Assembly: GCA_020073525.1 (NCBI GenBank)
Contig: JAIQFA010000016.1
Coordinates: 1-64,000 of the forward strand
DNA length: 64,000 bases
Origin: Terriglobia bacterium
GTDB lineage: Bacteria; Acidobacteriota; Terriglobia; Terriglobales; Acidobacteriaceae
Direction: 5' to 3'
Shown: positions 8,916-17,654 of the stretch, one piece after another
Layout of the letters: each line of letters starts with the position of its first letter
Position numbering within the stretch: position 1 is the first letter of the stretch
Notes under the pieces: model-generated
The model's database searches: none
What the model saw: only the letters and a program-made list of their open reading frames with translations
Told to the model about the DNA's origin: nothing
Made by a program: the position numbers and the translations under genes

Positions 8916-10298
8916 CTAGAAGGTGAATCCCATTTGCAGAGCGAGGGCACTAATCGACTGCTGATTGCGGATGGAAGTGTAGTCATATTGCAGTTTCAGC
9001 GCGACCGACTCGCTGGCATCGAATCGTAGTCCCACCGACGGACCCTGGCGAAGTGCAACGTCCGGGAAAATTGGTTCCTTAGCGGGGGCGTTCACGTATT
9101 GATAGCGAAAGTAGGGCCGCCACGCGCCGAAGGCTCTCGAGATCTGGGTGTAGAAACCGGGCGTCTGGAATACCTGTGACAGTCCGACGGGAGCATGACG
9201 AATGACCATGGCTTCGTTCAGCCATTCGAAGGTTGGGCGGATATAGACAGCGTGGGCCGCCAGAATAGTCTCGCCGATTCTCGGTGATTCGTTAGGCGCG
9301 AGCACATCGCGGTAGATGGAGAAGCCGGCTTGCAGCCCGCGCACGGCTTCCGGGCGAGCAAACAGGGCCAGGTTGAAGGCTTTGTGGTTCTGGTCGTCGA
9401 CGACGTTTTGCACCGGCTCTTCATTCAATGGAGAACGCGAGGCACGCCCGTTGCCCACTTCCGCCACATAATGCAATCCCAGTCCGCCGGAAGGGATTAG
9501 CCCGGATGCGGAAACTCCCACCGTGTGGACGGGCAGAATCCCGCCGCGGTCCTCGAATTGAAAAAGGAACGGACGCCCGGTGGCCGTCTGAAACCAGGTG
9601 CTGTGATGGTAGGCGGTATTGTAGTAGCCGATGGCGGTGTGGTAACGACCGGCCGCCACATTGAAATAGTCATTGAGGGAATACTGGAGGACCAGGCGTT
9701 CGACATCCACGCTGAAGACATTGTTATTGCCCTGCGATATGCCGTAGGTGTTGTCCGGTCCGCCTTCAAAAACGATTTCACTCAAGAACCTGAATTTATC
9801 CGAGACGTCCGAGGTGACAAACAGGTTGAGTTCGCCAAGCGAGAAGGAGGTGGTGTCTCCTTTCTGGTTGTCTCCGTGAAGGTTGATATCGCCGAAGCCC
9901 CGGATCCGCAGCAGCGTCTTGCTCACATCCATTCTCTCCATCTCGGAAGTCAATCCCGCCTGTTGCTCGTTGACCGTTTCAGCCTGGGAACTGGCTTCGT
10001 CTTGGGAAGGGGCCATCGCTGCCTTGGTCGTCGCTGAATTGCCCGGCGCTCCGGGCGTGGAAGCCGCGGAGGCGCTCGTTTTGGCACCTTCCAGTTGGGC
10101 TATGCGAGCCTCCAGTTGATCGATGCGCTGGAGGAGCATTTGCACCGTTTGCCGATCCGCGCCGCTTTCGCCACCGGATTGCGCCTGAACCAGGCAAGCG
10201 CTCGCCAGAAGAGCCAAAAGCACCGGGATGGCGTGCCGGAGTGCCACCCAAAAGAGCGATCTAGTCGACGTTCCGCGGCGGAAGAGCGTGGGGTACAT
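8916..10298 (-). CDS. Outer-membrane porin-like protein with N-terminal coiled coil
   Basis: About 460 residues from ATG 10298, which has AGGAGA upstream. Signal peptide (IPVLLALLASACLVQA), then a short coiled coil (LLQRIDQLEARIAQLEG) of the kind that anchors trimeric porins to peptidoglycan, an Ala/Ser/Thr linker, and a beta-rich barrel with alternating aromatic strands ending in LQMGFTF (terminal Phe). An in-frame upstream extension to 10460 lacks a good ribosome site. First gene of the operon with the binding protein, kinase, regulator and pseudouridine synthase. Confidence 0.85.
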   Translation of the reverse strand: MYPTLFRRGTSTRSLFWVALRHAIPVLLALLASACLVQAQSGGESGADRQTVQMLLQRIDQLEARIAQLEGAKTSASAASTPGAPGNSATTKAAMAPSQDEASSQAETVNEQQAGLTSEMERMDVSKTLLRIRGFGDINLHGDNQKGDTTSFSLGELNLFVTSDVSDKFRFLSEIVFEGGPDNTYGISQGNNNVFSVDVERLVLQYSLNDYFNVAAGRYHTAIGYYNTAYHHSTWFQTATGRPFLFQFEDRGGILPVHTVGVSASGLIPSGGLGLHYVAEVGNGRASRSPLNEEPVQNVVDDQNHKAFNLALFARPEAVRGLQAGFSIYRDVLAPNESPRIGETILAAHAVYIRPTFEWLNEAMVIRHAPVGLSQVFQTPGFYTQISRAFGAWRPYFRYQYVNAPAKEPIFPDVALRQGPSVGLRFDASESVALKLQYDYTSIRNQQSISALALQMGFTF

Positions 10299-10639
10299 AG
10301 TTGTCTCCTGAAATTCGAGCGCGCCGGTCCCCGTCCCCTCCACGATAAAACACAGCCAAGAGAGGAAGCCCCACCGGATTTCGGCAAGGTTCCGCCGCAA
10401 CTCGCGTAGTGCGTGTTGCCAAGCACAGACTGAAACGCTTTTCACAATAGCGGCGCCCAACGGCGCCGGAGGAGGAAAATCCTAGTAAAGGTAACGCATA
10501 GCCAGAGCCGGTTCAATCGGAAATCCCGACAGAAAGGTGCGCGGAATCGGCACTTTAGGCGACCCCTTTTTGTGGAGAAGTATACCCGCTACATCGCGCA
10601 ACGGGGATTTCTCTGCATCACCAGAAGTGTTTGAAAAGG

Positions 10640-10690
10640 TGGTGAGCGCGGTAGGAATCGAACCTACAACCTACTGATTAAGAGTCATGC
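10640..10690 (-). pseudogene. Truncated tRNA-Lys(CUU): 3' half only, probable attachment site
   Basis: On the minus strand the sequence has a complete anticodon loop CTCTTAA (anticodon CUU), the T arm GTAGG-TTCGAAT-CCTAC, the 3' acceptor strand CGCGCTC, discriminator A and encoded CCA (10640-10642). The expected 5' acceptor strand GAGCGCG is absent: upstream there is only a D-arm-like GTAGCC...GGGTAGC and AACGCCG, which cannot pair. A tRNA 3' half without its 5' half is the classic product of site-specific integration into a tRNA gene. Confidence 0.75.
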
Positions 10691-10698
10691 TACCCGAT

Positions 10699-10727
10699 AT
10701 GGCTACGGCGTTAACAACTGTAGCCAT
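10699..10727. repeat. Inverted repeat beside the tRNA fragment
   Basis: Perfect 8-bp arms ATGGCTAC (10699-10706) and GTAGCCAT (10720-10727) separated by 13 bp, immediately next to the tRNA-Lys fragment. The placement fits an integrase or excisionase binding site inside the end of an element, but nothing proves it. Confidence 0.45.
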
Positions 10728-11420
10728 CACAACAACTTAACAATCAAAAGACCCGCATGGACGGCTTTCGAAAACGTTGACAAAGTTGGTGAAATCGAAC
10801 GGTATCTAATTGCGAAGGACACAAAAAGGACACAGTACAGTTTCATGGCAAATCGCCTCGGGTTAGTCGAGGAACACAGGAGCACATGCCTTGGGCGCAG
10901 GACCTCCCGCTCTAAACGCTCTTCTCGTTCTGACGACTTCTAATGAAGACAATGACTTGGGGAGTCTGCTTTTCGCTCAAGCAAAACTCCAGCGCCTCAA
11001 GTCAGAGGGGTGTTGATACAGCCGAACGCTCTGGCAGGAACGAGCTTTCGAGACAGAAGCGATCGGCTCGACGCGGTTTCGGCTAAGATGACAACCTACT
11101 GCAATGAATTCTTAGTTGCAGTGATGACGCTTTCCATGTCGGATAGCACTACATGTGAACCGGCTTGCCGACTCATAGCTGGAGAGAATTGCAGACACAT
11201 CGGACTCGAACCCGCAGCCACTGCCGTGACAGAGTTGCTCGCCGAGGTAACTTACTGGAACTTGAGGTGCCGGGCGACCTATTGCCGGGTCCGTCCCGGA
11301 CACGCTTGGCAAAAGCTGCATCTGGCCTCTGGCGCAGTTTTATGTCGTGCTCATGATTTTCGCTCTGGTACTAAGGTTGTTGCTTGTTGCGCGAAGATAC
11401 TGGAACGAAGACACTGGAAT
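10728..11420. other. Gene-poor stretch next to the putative attachment site
   Basis: About 690 bp without a convincing gene. A frame from the tRNA fragment to 10942 stays open but has no credible start in its upper part. A longer plus-strand frame at 11010-11489 has Cys- and Arg-rich composition and no recognisable domain. This may be decayed mobile-element sequence; I recognise no integrase motif. Confidence 0.4.
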
Positions 11421-11945
11421 TTAGGCAGCAGCTTTCGCTCCCAGCCCTTTTGCCAAGCTGGCCGCTTCTCGGGCGCCCATATGCTGTAACAACTCGACGA
11501 CCCGGTCCGTCTCGGTGTTTTCAGGACAAGACAAGTAGATCAGGACTCCGGCCTGGTGCAGTTCATCCTCGAATCTTTCCGCTTTGTCCTCCGGGAATCC
11601 GAGAGCTTCCAGAGTTACTGAATTTCCGCACAGAGCCATCCCGTCCTTCGCACCCATAAAGGCATGGCAAAACGCCTGGGAGCGGATGAAGACGCTGGTA
11701 TGGGACACGACGACTGCGCCGAATTCCGATAACCAGCCGATCAGGGATGCCGTTTCCGCTCTTACTTCTCGCTCAGCATTGAGCATCCTGGCGTCGCGCA
11801 CGATGGTGGCGATGGGATGAGCGCGGGAAAGCACCATGCATATGTCTTCCTTACCAAACCCTGCCCGATTCAGTGTGCGTATGATTTCGTGCGGGGCGAC
11901 GTCCTGGGAATACATTCCGTAGGCAGCAGGTTTGTTCATGGCCAT
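11421..11945 (-). CDS. Hypothetical protein, general-stress-protein-like (DUF1269/YflT-like)
   Basis: 174 residues from ATG 11945 (GGAGA upstream). The N-terminus AYGMYSQDVAPHEIIRTLNR followed by AGFGKEDICMVLS resembles the alpha/beta segment of heat-induced stress proteins that detect or resist envelope stress. The middle has a glycine/alanine-poor hydrophobic stretch, and the C-terminal half GVLIYLSC...RVVELLQHMGAREA matches the second half-domain of such proteins. Function unknown. Monocistronic, with open intergenic space on both sides. Confidence 0.7.
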   Translation of the reverse strand: MAMNKPAAYGMYSQDVAPHEIIRTLNRAGFGKEDICMVLSRAHPIATIVRDARMLNAEREVRAETASLIGWLSEFGAVVVSHTSVFIRSQAFCHAFMGAKDGMALCGNSVTLEALGFPEDKAERFEDELHQAGVLIYLSCPENTETDRVVELLQHMGAREAASLAKGLGAKAAA

Positions 11946-12110
11946 GATCAGGTCTCCGGAGTCCGAGGTGCGGCAAAGCCGTGAGCAGGCGTAGGAAAAA
12001 TGAGGTACGCCCGCGAAAGTTGGGGCCCGTTTCTTAGGAACCATTCAGGACTGGTGTGGGCTTCAACCTAGGGTGGATCATGTATGAACAGCAACTGCTT
12101 GCCGTAGCTG

Positions 12111-12147
12111 GCAGCCTTGGGCCGATTCTGCAGCCTTGGCCGATTCT
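12111..12147. repeat. Tandem 19/18-bp direct repeat
   Basis: GCAGCCTTGGGCCGATTCT (12111-12129) is followed directly by the same unit minus one G (12130-12147). It lies in the intergenic region between the stress-like gene and the TonB-like gene. Possibly slipped-strand duplication; a binding-site role is not excluded. Confidence 0.5.
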
Positions 12148-12300
12148 AAGGATCAACCGGACGCCCCAAATCGTTTCCGGCATCCCACTCACGGAGAACT
12201 ATCGCGGAGAACCCATCCGAGAGTTCGGCTGGCGTAAACCGCTCCCGGTTCCGGCGCATCTATAGCATGACCGGAATGCCGGTGAGGACAGGGAGCGCCA

Positions 12301-13266
12301 ATGTCAAACCAGCAAAGTCCCAGCTACGCCGCTCGTACGCCGTTGCGGGTGTCCGGTCGTCAGCACACTTGTACCCAATACGCGGCGCCATCCCAAATGA
12401 GTCTGCGACCCCGACCGGAGGGTTCTTTTGGGCCGGACGCAATCTGGGGCCATTACAACAACTATCGCTCGAACGGCTTGGTGGGATCAGCGGTGATTCA
12501 CGCCGTCGTGCTCGGTTTCATTCTGGCTGGCGCGCTCTTCCGCCATCAAGTTACCGAACAAATCCAACCGCGCGAAACTGTAACGTTGATCGCGCCCTCT
12601 CCAGACTCGTATACCTTGCCGACTGCAAAGCAGGAAGTGAGCGGCGGAGGCGGCGGAGGCGATCACGATCGACTGCCAGCCCCAAAAGGGAAATTACCGA
12701 AGTTCGCGATGAAGCAGATCACGCCGCCAGCGATTGTAGTGCGCAACGAACAACCGAAGCTGGCGGTTGAACCTACGGTGGTTGTTCCTCCACAACTGCA
12801 TTTGGCGGCGAATCACATGCCGAATCTCGGCAATCCGGCGGTCACACCACTGCCGTCTGCGCCACCTTCGAACGGAACCGGTTCCGGCGGAGGCATAGGA
12901 ACTGGCACGGGCGGTGGTGTCGGCGTTGGTCATGGGCCCGGCGTGGGTCCGGGCACCGGCGGAGGCATTGGCGGAGGAGTGTTCAAAGTTGGCGGTGGAA
13001 TATCGGCGCCGCGGCCGCTCTCGACGCCCGACCCGCAATATACCGAGGAGGCCCGCAACGCGAAGACGCAAGGGACTTGCATTCTCTGGTTGATCGTCGA
13101 TACCGAGGGACATCCGCGCGATATTCGCGTCGTTCACGGCCTGGGGTACGGACTGGAAAGCAAGGCGATCGAAGCCGTGAAGCAGTGGCGCTTCGAGCCC
13201 GCCAAGAAAGACGGTAAGCCTGTCAACGTTCAGATCAGCGTGGAAGTTGCATTTCGCCTTTATTAG
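12301..13266 (+). CDS. TonB-family energy transducer
   Basis: 321 residues. One N-proximal TM segment (GSAVIHAVVLGFILAGALF), a long Pro/Gly-rich periplasmic linker with an extreme glycine tract (GTGSGGGIGTGTGGGVGVG and more), and a C-terminal TonB domain (DPQYTEEARNAKTQG, VDTEGHPRDIRVVHGLG, AIEAVKQWRFEPAKKDGKP, QISVEVAFRL). Couples inner-membrane energy to outer-membrane receptors. No ExbB/ExbD or TonB-dependent receptor gene is adjacent. ATG 12301 is preceded by GGGAG. Confidence 0.9.
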   Translation: MSNQQSPSYAARTPLRVSGRQHTCTQYAAPSQMSLRPRPEGSFGPDAIWGHYNNYRSNGLVGSAVIHAVVLGFILAGALFRHQVTEQIQPRETVTLIAPSPDSYTLPTAKQEVSGGGGGGDHDRLPAPKGKLPKFAMKQITPPAIVVRNEQPKLAVEPTVVVPPQLHLAANHMPNLGNPAVTPLPSAPPSNGTGSGGGIGTGTGGGVGVGHGPGVGPGTGGGIGGGVFKVGGGISAPRPLSTPDPQYTEEARNAKTQGTCILWLIVDTEGHPRDIRVVHGLGYGLESKAIEAVKQWRFEPAKKDGKPVNVQISVEVAFRLY

Positions 13267-13286
13267 CGCTGGTTAGAGGCCAAGCG

Positions 13287-13688
13287 GTGAATGATATGCC
13301 CGTAATCGTGCTGCAGTTGCCAGAGCAATTGAAACAAACAAAGGTGAAGGTTTTTCTCTCTGAGTTGCAGCCGCTGTTCGAATCAGAGCGGCCGCGCATT
13401 GTCCTCGACTGTTCTCAGGTCCGGTATGTAGACAGCACCGGCGTCGAAATGCTGAGACAATGTCTGCAAGAAGCGATGAAACGCGATGAAGATCTGCGGT
13501 TTGCTGCGGTTTCGCCCGCTTCGGGTGTGATCCTTGAGCTTATACGGGTTGACGGATTATTCGAAACATTCGCGACCACCGAAGAGGCGGTTCAGAGCTT
13601 TTACGCATTCGCCTCGCACCCGATGCCGCAGAGCAGATCTCGGTCCCGCATTTATGAAGCCTTCGGAGATCTCGAGATTGCAAGTTAG
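13287..13688 (+). CDS. STAS-domain anti-anti-sigma factor
   Basis: 133 residues, SpoIIAA/RsbV-like fold: PRIVLDCSQVRYVDSTGVEML contains the conserved phosphorylatable Ser in DST-G. These proteins bind anti-sigma kinases or act as regulatory switches. GTG 13287 or ATG 13296 are possible starts. It follows the TonB-like gene by 20 bp and may share its transcript. No RsbW-like kinase is in the window. A C-terminal tail rich in Arg and Ser extends past the domain. Confidence 0.85.
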   Translation: MNDMPVIVLQLPEQLKQTKVKVFLSELQPLFESERPRIVLDCSQVRYVDSTGVEMLRQCLQEAMKRDEDLRFAAVSPASGVILELIRVDGLFETFATTEEAVQSFYAFASHPMPQSRSRSRIYEAFGDLEIAS

Positions 13689-13733
13689 TCACGCTGTCGG
13701 ACGAGTTGCGGGTTCTTGTCTCGCCGTAATGGC

Positions 13734-14798
13734 TCAGTGCGATTCTTCACTTCCGTTGTTTCCTGAGTAGTACCCGGTGCGGGTAGCGACGCGCAATCGA
13801 GCGGGTCCGTCGTGCGCCAGAACCTGGATCGCGTGATAGCTTCCCGACGTGCGCGGATTCGAAGAGCGGTAGCCGATTACGTACTGACTACGAATGTCTT
13901 GCGCAATTGTCCTCGCAATCGATTGAACCTCGTCGAGACTGGATGGAAAGAAAGCGGTGCCTCCAGTTTTCTCGCAAAGGGTACGCAGGGATTGCCGATT
14001 ACCGTCTTCTCGCCGCTCGTTCTGGTCGAGGGCGATGGCGTAGAGGACCGGTCCGTTGTTCGACTGTAACTTTCGGAGCACTTCTTGAAACGTGGCTTGG
14101 CTGGCGTTGTCCTGCCCGTCGGTCACGACTAGTAGAACGTTCTTTTGCAGTGTGGAGCTCTGCTTCAGGTGGTCGACAGCTGCAATGATGGCATCGTAGA
14201 GGGCGGTGCTGCCCCGCGTCTCCACCCGTTGCAGAGCTGACCTCAGTTTGCCGACGTCTTGGGTATAGTCCTGGTCAAGAAATGCATCTTCGCCGAAGTT
14301 GACCACGAACACTCGATCTTCCTGCTGGCTGGCGTCGACCAGTTCCAGGGCTGCCTCGTTAACCTTCTCCCGCTTGGGCAACATTGAGCCCGAGTTATCA
14401 ATCAGAATTCCCAGCGCGACCGGGACACGCTCTTTACGAAAGGACGTCAGTTCTTGTAGCTTGCCATCTTCGTATACTGCAAAATTGTCACGGGCCAGGC
14501 TCGTGATCGGGTGATTCTGATCGTCCACCACGATCGCATGCAAAACAACCTCTTCCACTTCCTTCTTAAAGACGAAGGTGGGAGATTCATCGTCCTGGGG
14601 GGGAGCGGCATCGGATGCAGGCTGACTCGTCGTCGCTGGTGGCGCAGAGGCCGGCGTTGTAGACGAGGGAATTGGGCTCTGGGCCGAACTCACACCGGCA
14701 AGAGTCAGCAGGCATACTAAGAATCGCGCGGCGTTTGCAAGGCTCCATCCGCAACCACGCGCACCAATTTCCGTTCGTCCAAGTGTGGTGAACAGCAA
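13734..14798 (-). CDS. Secreted VWA-domain protein (acidobacterial VWFA-related family)
   Basis: 354 residues. N-terminal hydrophobic export segment (FLVCLLTLAGVSSAQ), Pro/Ser/Ala linker, a beta domain starting with FVFKKEVEEVVLHAIVVDD, then a von Willebrand A domain with the MIDAS motif DNSGSM and a Thr/Asp later in LLVVTDGQDN. This matches the VWFA-related domain expanded in Acidobacteria. Probably extracytoplasmic with metal-dependent adhesion or protein contacts. Convergent with the STAS gene. Confidence 0.88.
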   Translation of the reverse strand: MLFTTLGRTEIGARGCGWSLANAARFLVCLLTLAGVSSAQSPIPSSTTPASAPPATTSQPASDAAPPQDDESPTFVFKKEVEEVVLHAIVVDDQNHPITSLARDNFAVYEDGKLQELTSFRKERVPVALGILIDNSGSMLPKREKVNEAALELVDASQQEDRVFVVNFGEDAFLDQDYTQDVGKLRSALQRVETRGSTALYDAIIAAVDHLKQSSTLQKNVLLVVTDGQDNASQATFQEVLRKLQSNNGPVLYAIALDQNERREDGNRQSLRTLCEKTGGTAFFPSSLDEVQSIARTIAQDIRSQYVIGYRSSNPRTSGSYHAIQVLAHDGPARLRVATRTGYYSGNNGSEESH

Positions 14799-14976
14799 GG
14801 GCGTAAGTCCCCTTTTCGGATTTCCAGAGCACTAGATGAATTTCAAAGGCAGAAAGTTGGTTGGAATTTTGAAATAGCAACGTCAGGAAATCGAGAACGG
14901 TGACGAAAGAGTATCGCGCGGTCGCGGTCCTTGTAGACCGCGACCCTCACGTAAACTGGACCTATCATTACCGTCT

Positions 14977-16260
14977 TTACCAATAGGCGAAATTCAGGTT
15001 GTCCAGCCAGATCGAGTAAGGCTGCTGCGCGTAGTTCCCGTCCTGCTGGTAATTGATGGTCACGCCATACCACGTGGTCTGGGTGGGCTTCTCGTAGTAG
15101 TTGAGAACGGAAGTCACTCCGTTGAGCGTGATCGATTGGAACAGCAGGTGATTGTCCGAGGTGCGCTGGACCTGCAGAACGAGATGGTTCCAGGCATTGG
15201 GAAGGGGGTTGCAAGGTATGCCAGTCGGGTGCCATGTCTGACCGGGATTATCCCAGATGTCCCACTCATTGCCACCCGCTACCCGGCATTCATGCCCCCA
15301 AATGTAGGAATTGCCATCAACAAACTGGTTGATATCGAACTCCAGCGCCTGGGAGGCGCCAAGATCATCGGCGTAAAAATAGACATCGTAGGTGAAATTG
15401 TGGATGTTGGGGACAATCGTGTGGTTGTCGTCGGGCATACCCTGAGAGGAGAAATCCCCGATCAGATGGTTGTTCCAAAGCACATCGGAGTAGACGGTTT
15501 GTCCGCCAATATCCATGCGCGCCGCGTGTCCGCTGAGTGATGGCGACGAAATATTCTCGGTCATCGCCCAAGTGGTCTGCGGACCCGAGGGTTGGCAAGA
15601 ATTGCAGATATTGTATTGCGGCGGCAGCAGGGCATATCCGGTCCATCCTGACTGTTTTTGCAGACCGCCGAACACTCCGCCTCCTACCGTGATCGTGACG
15701 GGAGCGACCGCAGCTCCGCCGCAGTGATCCCATTCCTCCACTACCGTGTGGTACACGCCAGGGGTAAGAGTAAGTAGCGTATTGATCTCGGCGCCTGAGG
15801 CGGAGAAGGCGAGCACACCCGGCGCCGTATAGATTCCCATGGCGGCGACGCCGGCGGCGCAAGGGGAACTCGCCGATGCCACGAACTGTACCGTCGGACT
15901 TACGGAGCCGTTGTTCTGAGGCGCGCTCACAGTTACCTGCCCGCCGCCTCCAACCGTGATCGTGATCGGAGCGACCGACGCTCCGCCGCAGTTATCCCAC
16001 TCCTCCACTGTCGTGTGGTAAACGCCAGGGTTAAGGGTAAGCAGGGTATTGAGTAGAGCCCCTTGCGTGGAGTAGACCAGGACGCCTGGTGCGGTATAGA
16101 TTCCCATCGCGGCGATACCCTTTGAGCAAGAGGAACTGGCCGATGCCACATATTGCACCGTCGGATTCACGTGGCTTCCGTTGGCCGGCGCGGAAACTTG
16201 GACGCTAGCCAAGGTTAGGGTTCCTGAACTCAGTGCCAATAGGAGGGCGAATGTTCTCAT
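14977..16260 (-). CDS. Secreted protein with two Ig-like repeats and a C-terminal lectin/glucanase-like domain
   Basis: 427 residues. Signal peptide MRTFALLLALSSGTLTLAS. Two tandem repeats of about 90 residues (VQVSAPANGS and VTVSAPQNNGS units, each with AxMGIYTAPGVL, GVYHTxVEEWD and CGGA) separated by a Gly linker. The C-terminal half is beta-rich with many Trp/Tyr (LEFDINQFVDG, YGVTINYQQDG) and resembles concanavalin-like lectin/glucanase folds. Likely a surface or secreted carbohydrate-binding protein. GGAG precedes the ATG. Confidence 0.75.
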   Translation of the reverse strand: MRTFALLLALSSGTLTLASVQVSAPANGSHVNPTVQYVASASSSCSKGIAAMGIYTAPGVLVYSTQGALLNTLLTLNPGVYHTTVEEWDNCGGASVAPITITVGGGGQVTVSAPQNNGSVSPTVQFVASASSPCAAGVAAMGIYTAPGVLAFSASGAEINTLLTLTPGVYHTVVEEWDHCGGAAVAPVTITVGGGVFGGLQKQSGWTGYALLPPQYNICNSCQPSGPQTTWAMTENISSPSLSGHAARMDIGGQTVYSDVLWNNHLIGDFSSQGMPDDNHTIVPNIHNFTYDVYFYADDLGASQALEFDINQFVDGNSYIWGHECRVAGGNEWDIWDNPGQTWHPTGIPCNPLPNAWNHLVLQVQRTSDNHLLFQSITLNGVTSVLNYYEKPTQTTWYGVTINYQQDGNYAQQPYSIWLDNLNFAYW

Positions 16261-16379
16261 AGGCGTACTCCGGTCGTAGGGTACGGCGCAACCGTGCCTA
16301 CAGGATTTAGGGTAGATTTGTCTCGGATTCTACGCAGATCGAGCAATACAACTCAAGGATATAGCGCATCGAAAGCTAA

Positions 16380-16415
16380 TCAGAAGTTCATGTTGAGAAC
16401 CAGTCAGAAGTTCAT
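16380..16415. repeat. 12-bp direct repeat upstream of the envelope locus
   Basis: TCAGAAGTTCAT occurs at 16380-16391 and 16404-16415, a 24-bp period, in the 365-bp non-coding interval between two divergent genes. Helically phased direct repeats of this kind can be operators; no regulator can be named. The rest of the interval shows nothing else I can support. Confidence 0.4.
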
Positions 16416-16625
16416 TCGTATCAAGAGTAGGGACCCTCTGGATCTTGCCGCTCCTAAGTATTTCCCCTGATAGACCGCGCGGCGATACTGTATTTTCGCA
16501 TCCCTCGACATCTTTGACCCTATCCTCCACATCTTAAAGACCCTGCAATCGCGCGAGATGCATGTCGCGATGATGGGGCTAGGGGAAATTCAGACGTCCC
16601 GGCGTTTCGGAAAGGACAACACAGC

Positions 16626-17645
16626 GTGGAGTTGGGAGCAGTGGTCATGGTTCCGTCCAGGGAGGGCCTCAAGGCGATTCATGAGGATCAGACCCTGACT
16701 CAGGTGGTCGCCAACAATCCGAAGCCGTCCTATTCCTCGCGGACACCGATCCTAGGCAATGACGTTTTGCAGTCGTGGATAGACCGCCTCCGTGAAGTGG
16801 GATTGCAGAGCTTGTGGCTTACCCCCAGTCCGCGCGAGGACAGCGCGGCCTGTTTTGCCGTGCCTCGGTTTGCCCGAGAGGGAGTCGAGCGGCTTCTCAT
16901 GATTAAGCTCAAGTCATACGCGGAGATGGACCTTGCTGATCTACTTCGCTTTCATTGCGAGCGGCAAAACCCAGTGACCGAAGCCCATGATGCCCGAGGC
17001 CAGTTGGGTGTTTGCCTGCTAGATCATCGCAAGTTGCATGCAACCGGTCAAAAATACGAATTCAGCCAATCTTCAAATGACGCTGGGCGAAGTCCTTATC
17101 AATTTCGCGGATATGCCAAACGCATTTTGTCACCGGTAGAGAGGCAGGAGTTGGTTCGAGACGGACTGACCGGGGCCTGCGCCATGCGGCCGTTCGGCAC
17201 ACAGATTCGCGAACAGGTGTGGATCGGAGAAGGCGCGAAGCTGGCAGATTCCGCACGAGTCATCGGTCCAACTTATATTGGTGCGCGAACCATCATCCGC
17301 GCGGGTGCAACCATCGGTCCGTTCGCGTCGGTAGAGCACGATTGTGTCGTGGATTGTGGAACTACGATCGAGCGATCCACGGTTTTGCCGTGGAGCTACC
17401 TGGCGCCGGGTTTGCTGATTCGGCACGAATTAGTGGACGGCAGATATGTGGAAGATCTGAGCGGGGGGGTAGTTGCAGATCTACAACCAGCAGGCTTGGG
17501 AGGCAGGATCCGTCGGCGTGAATCGCGCCGACAAGAGGTCAGCGAGACCGCAATCAATGTTTACTCGCAAGCCGACAAGAGTCTCGCGACAGACTTTGCT
17601 CCAATCTCCGCCGCGCCGCAACCCTGGGTCGAGGTACCGCTATGA
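16626..17645 (+). CDS. GlmU/NDP-sugar-pyrophosphorylase-like protein with hexapeptide beta-helix
   Basis: 339 residues. The N-terminal half contains VVANNPKPSY and a Rossmann-like nucleotidyltransferase-type segment, but no intact GxGxR signature, so catalysis is doubtful. The C-terminal half has consecutive hexapeptide turns (WIGEGAKLADSARVIGPTYI, GARTIIRAGATIGPFASV) forming a left-handed beta-helix. It opens the polysaccharide locus and has GTG 16626 with AAGGA upstream. A role in sugar-nucleotide handling or as a regulatory homologue is inferred from context. Confidence 0.7.
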   Translation: MELGAVVMVPSREGLKAIHEDQTLTQVVANNPKPSYSSRTPILGNDVLQSWIDRLREVGLQSLWLTPSPREDSAACFAVPRFAREGVERLLMIKLKSYAEMDLADLLRFHCERQNPVTEAHDARGQLGVCLLDHRKLHATGQKYEFSQSSNDAGRSPYQFRGYAKRILSPVERQELVRDGLTGACAMRPFGTQIREQVWIGEGAKLADSARVIGPTYIGARTIIRAGATIGPFASVEHDCVVDCGTTIERSTVLPWSYLAPGLLIRHELVDGRYVEDLSGGVVADLQPAGLGGRIRRRESRRQEVSETAINVYSQADKSLATDFAPISAAPQPWVEVPL

Positions 17646-17654
17646 GGGACAACT

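Noticed and set aside
9525-10037. Plus-strand frame inside the porin gene
   Set aside because: Complement of the porin; no ribosome site.
11010-11489. Plus-strand frame of 159 codons near the tRNA fragment
   Set aside because: Cys/Arg-rich with no domain or ribosome site, and it overlaps the 3' end of the stress-like gene.
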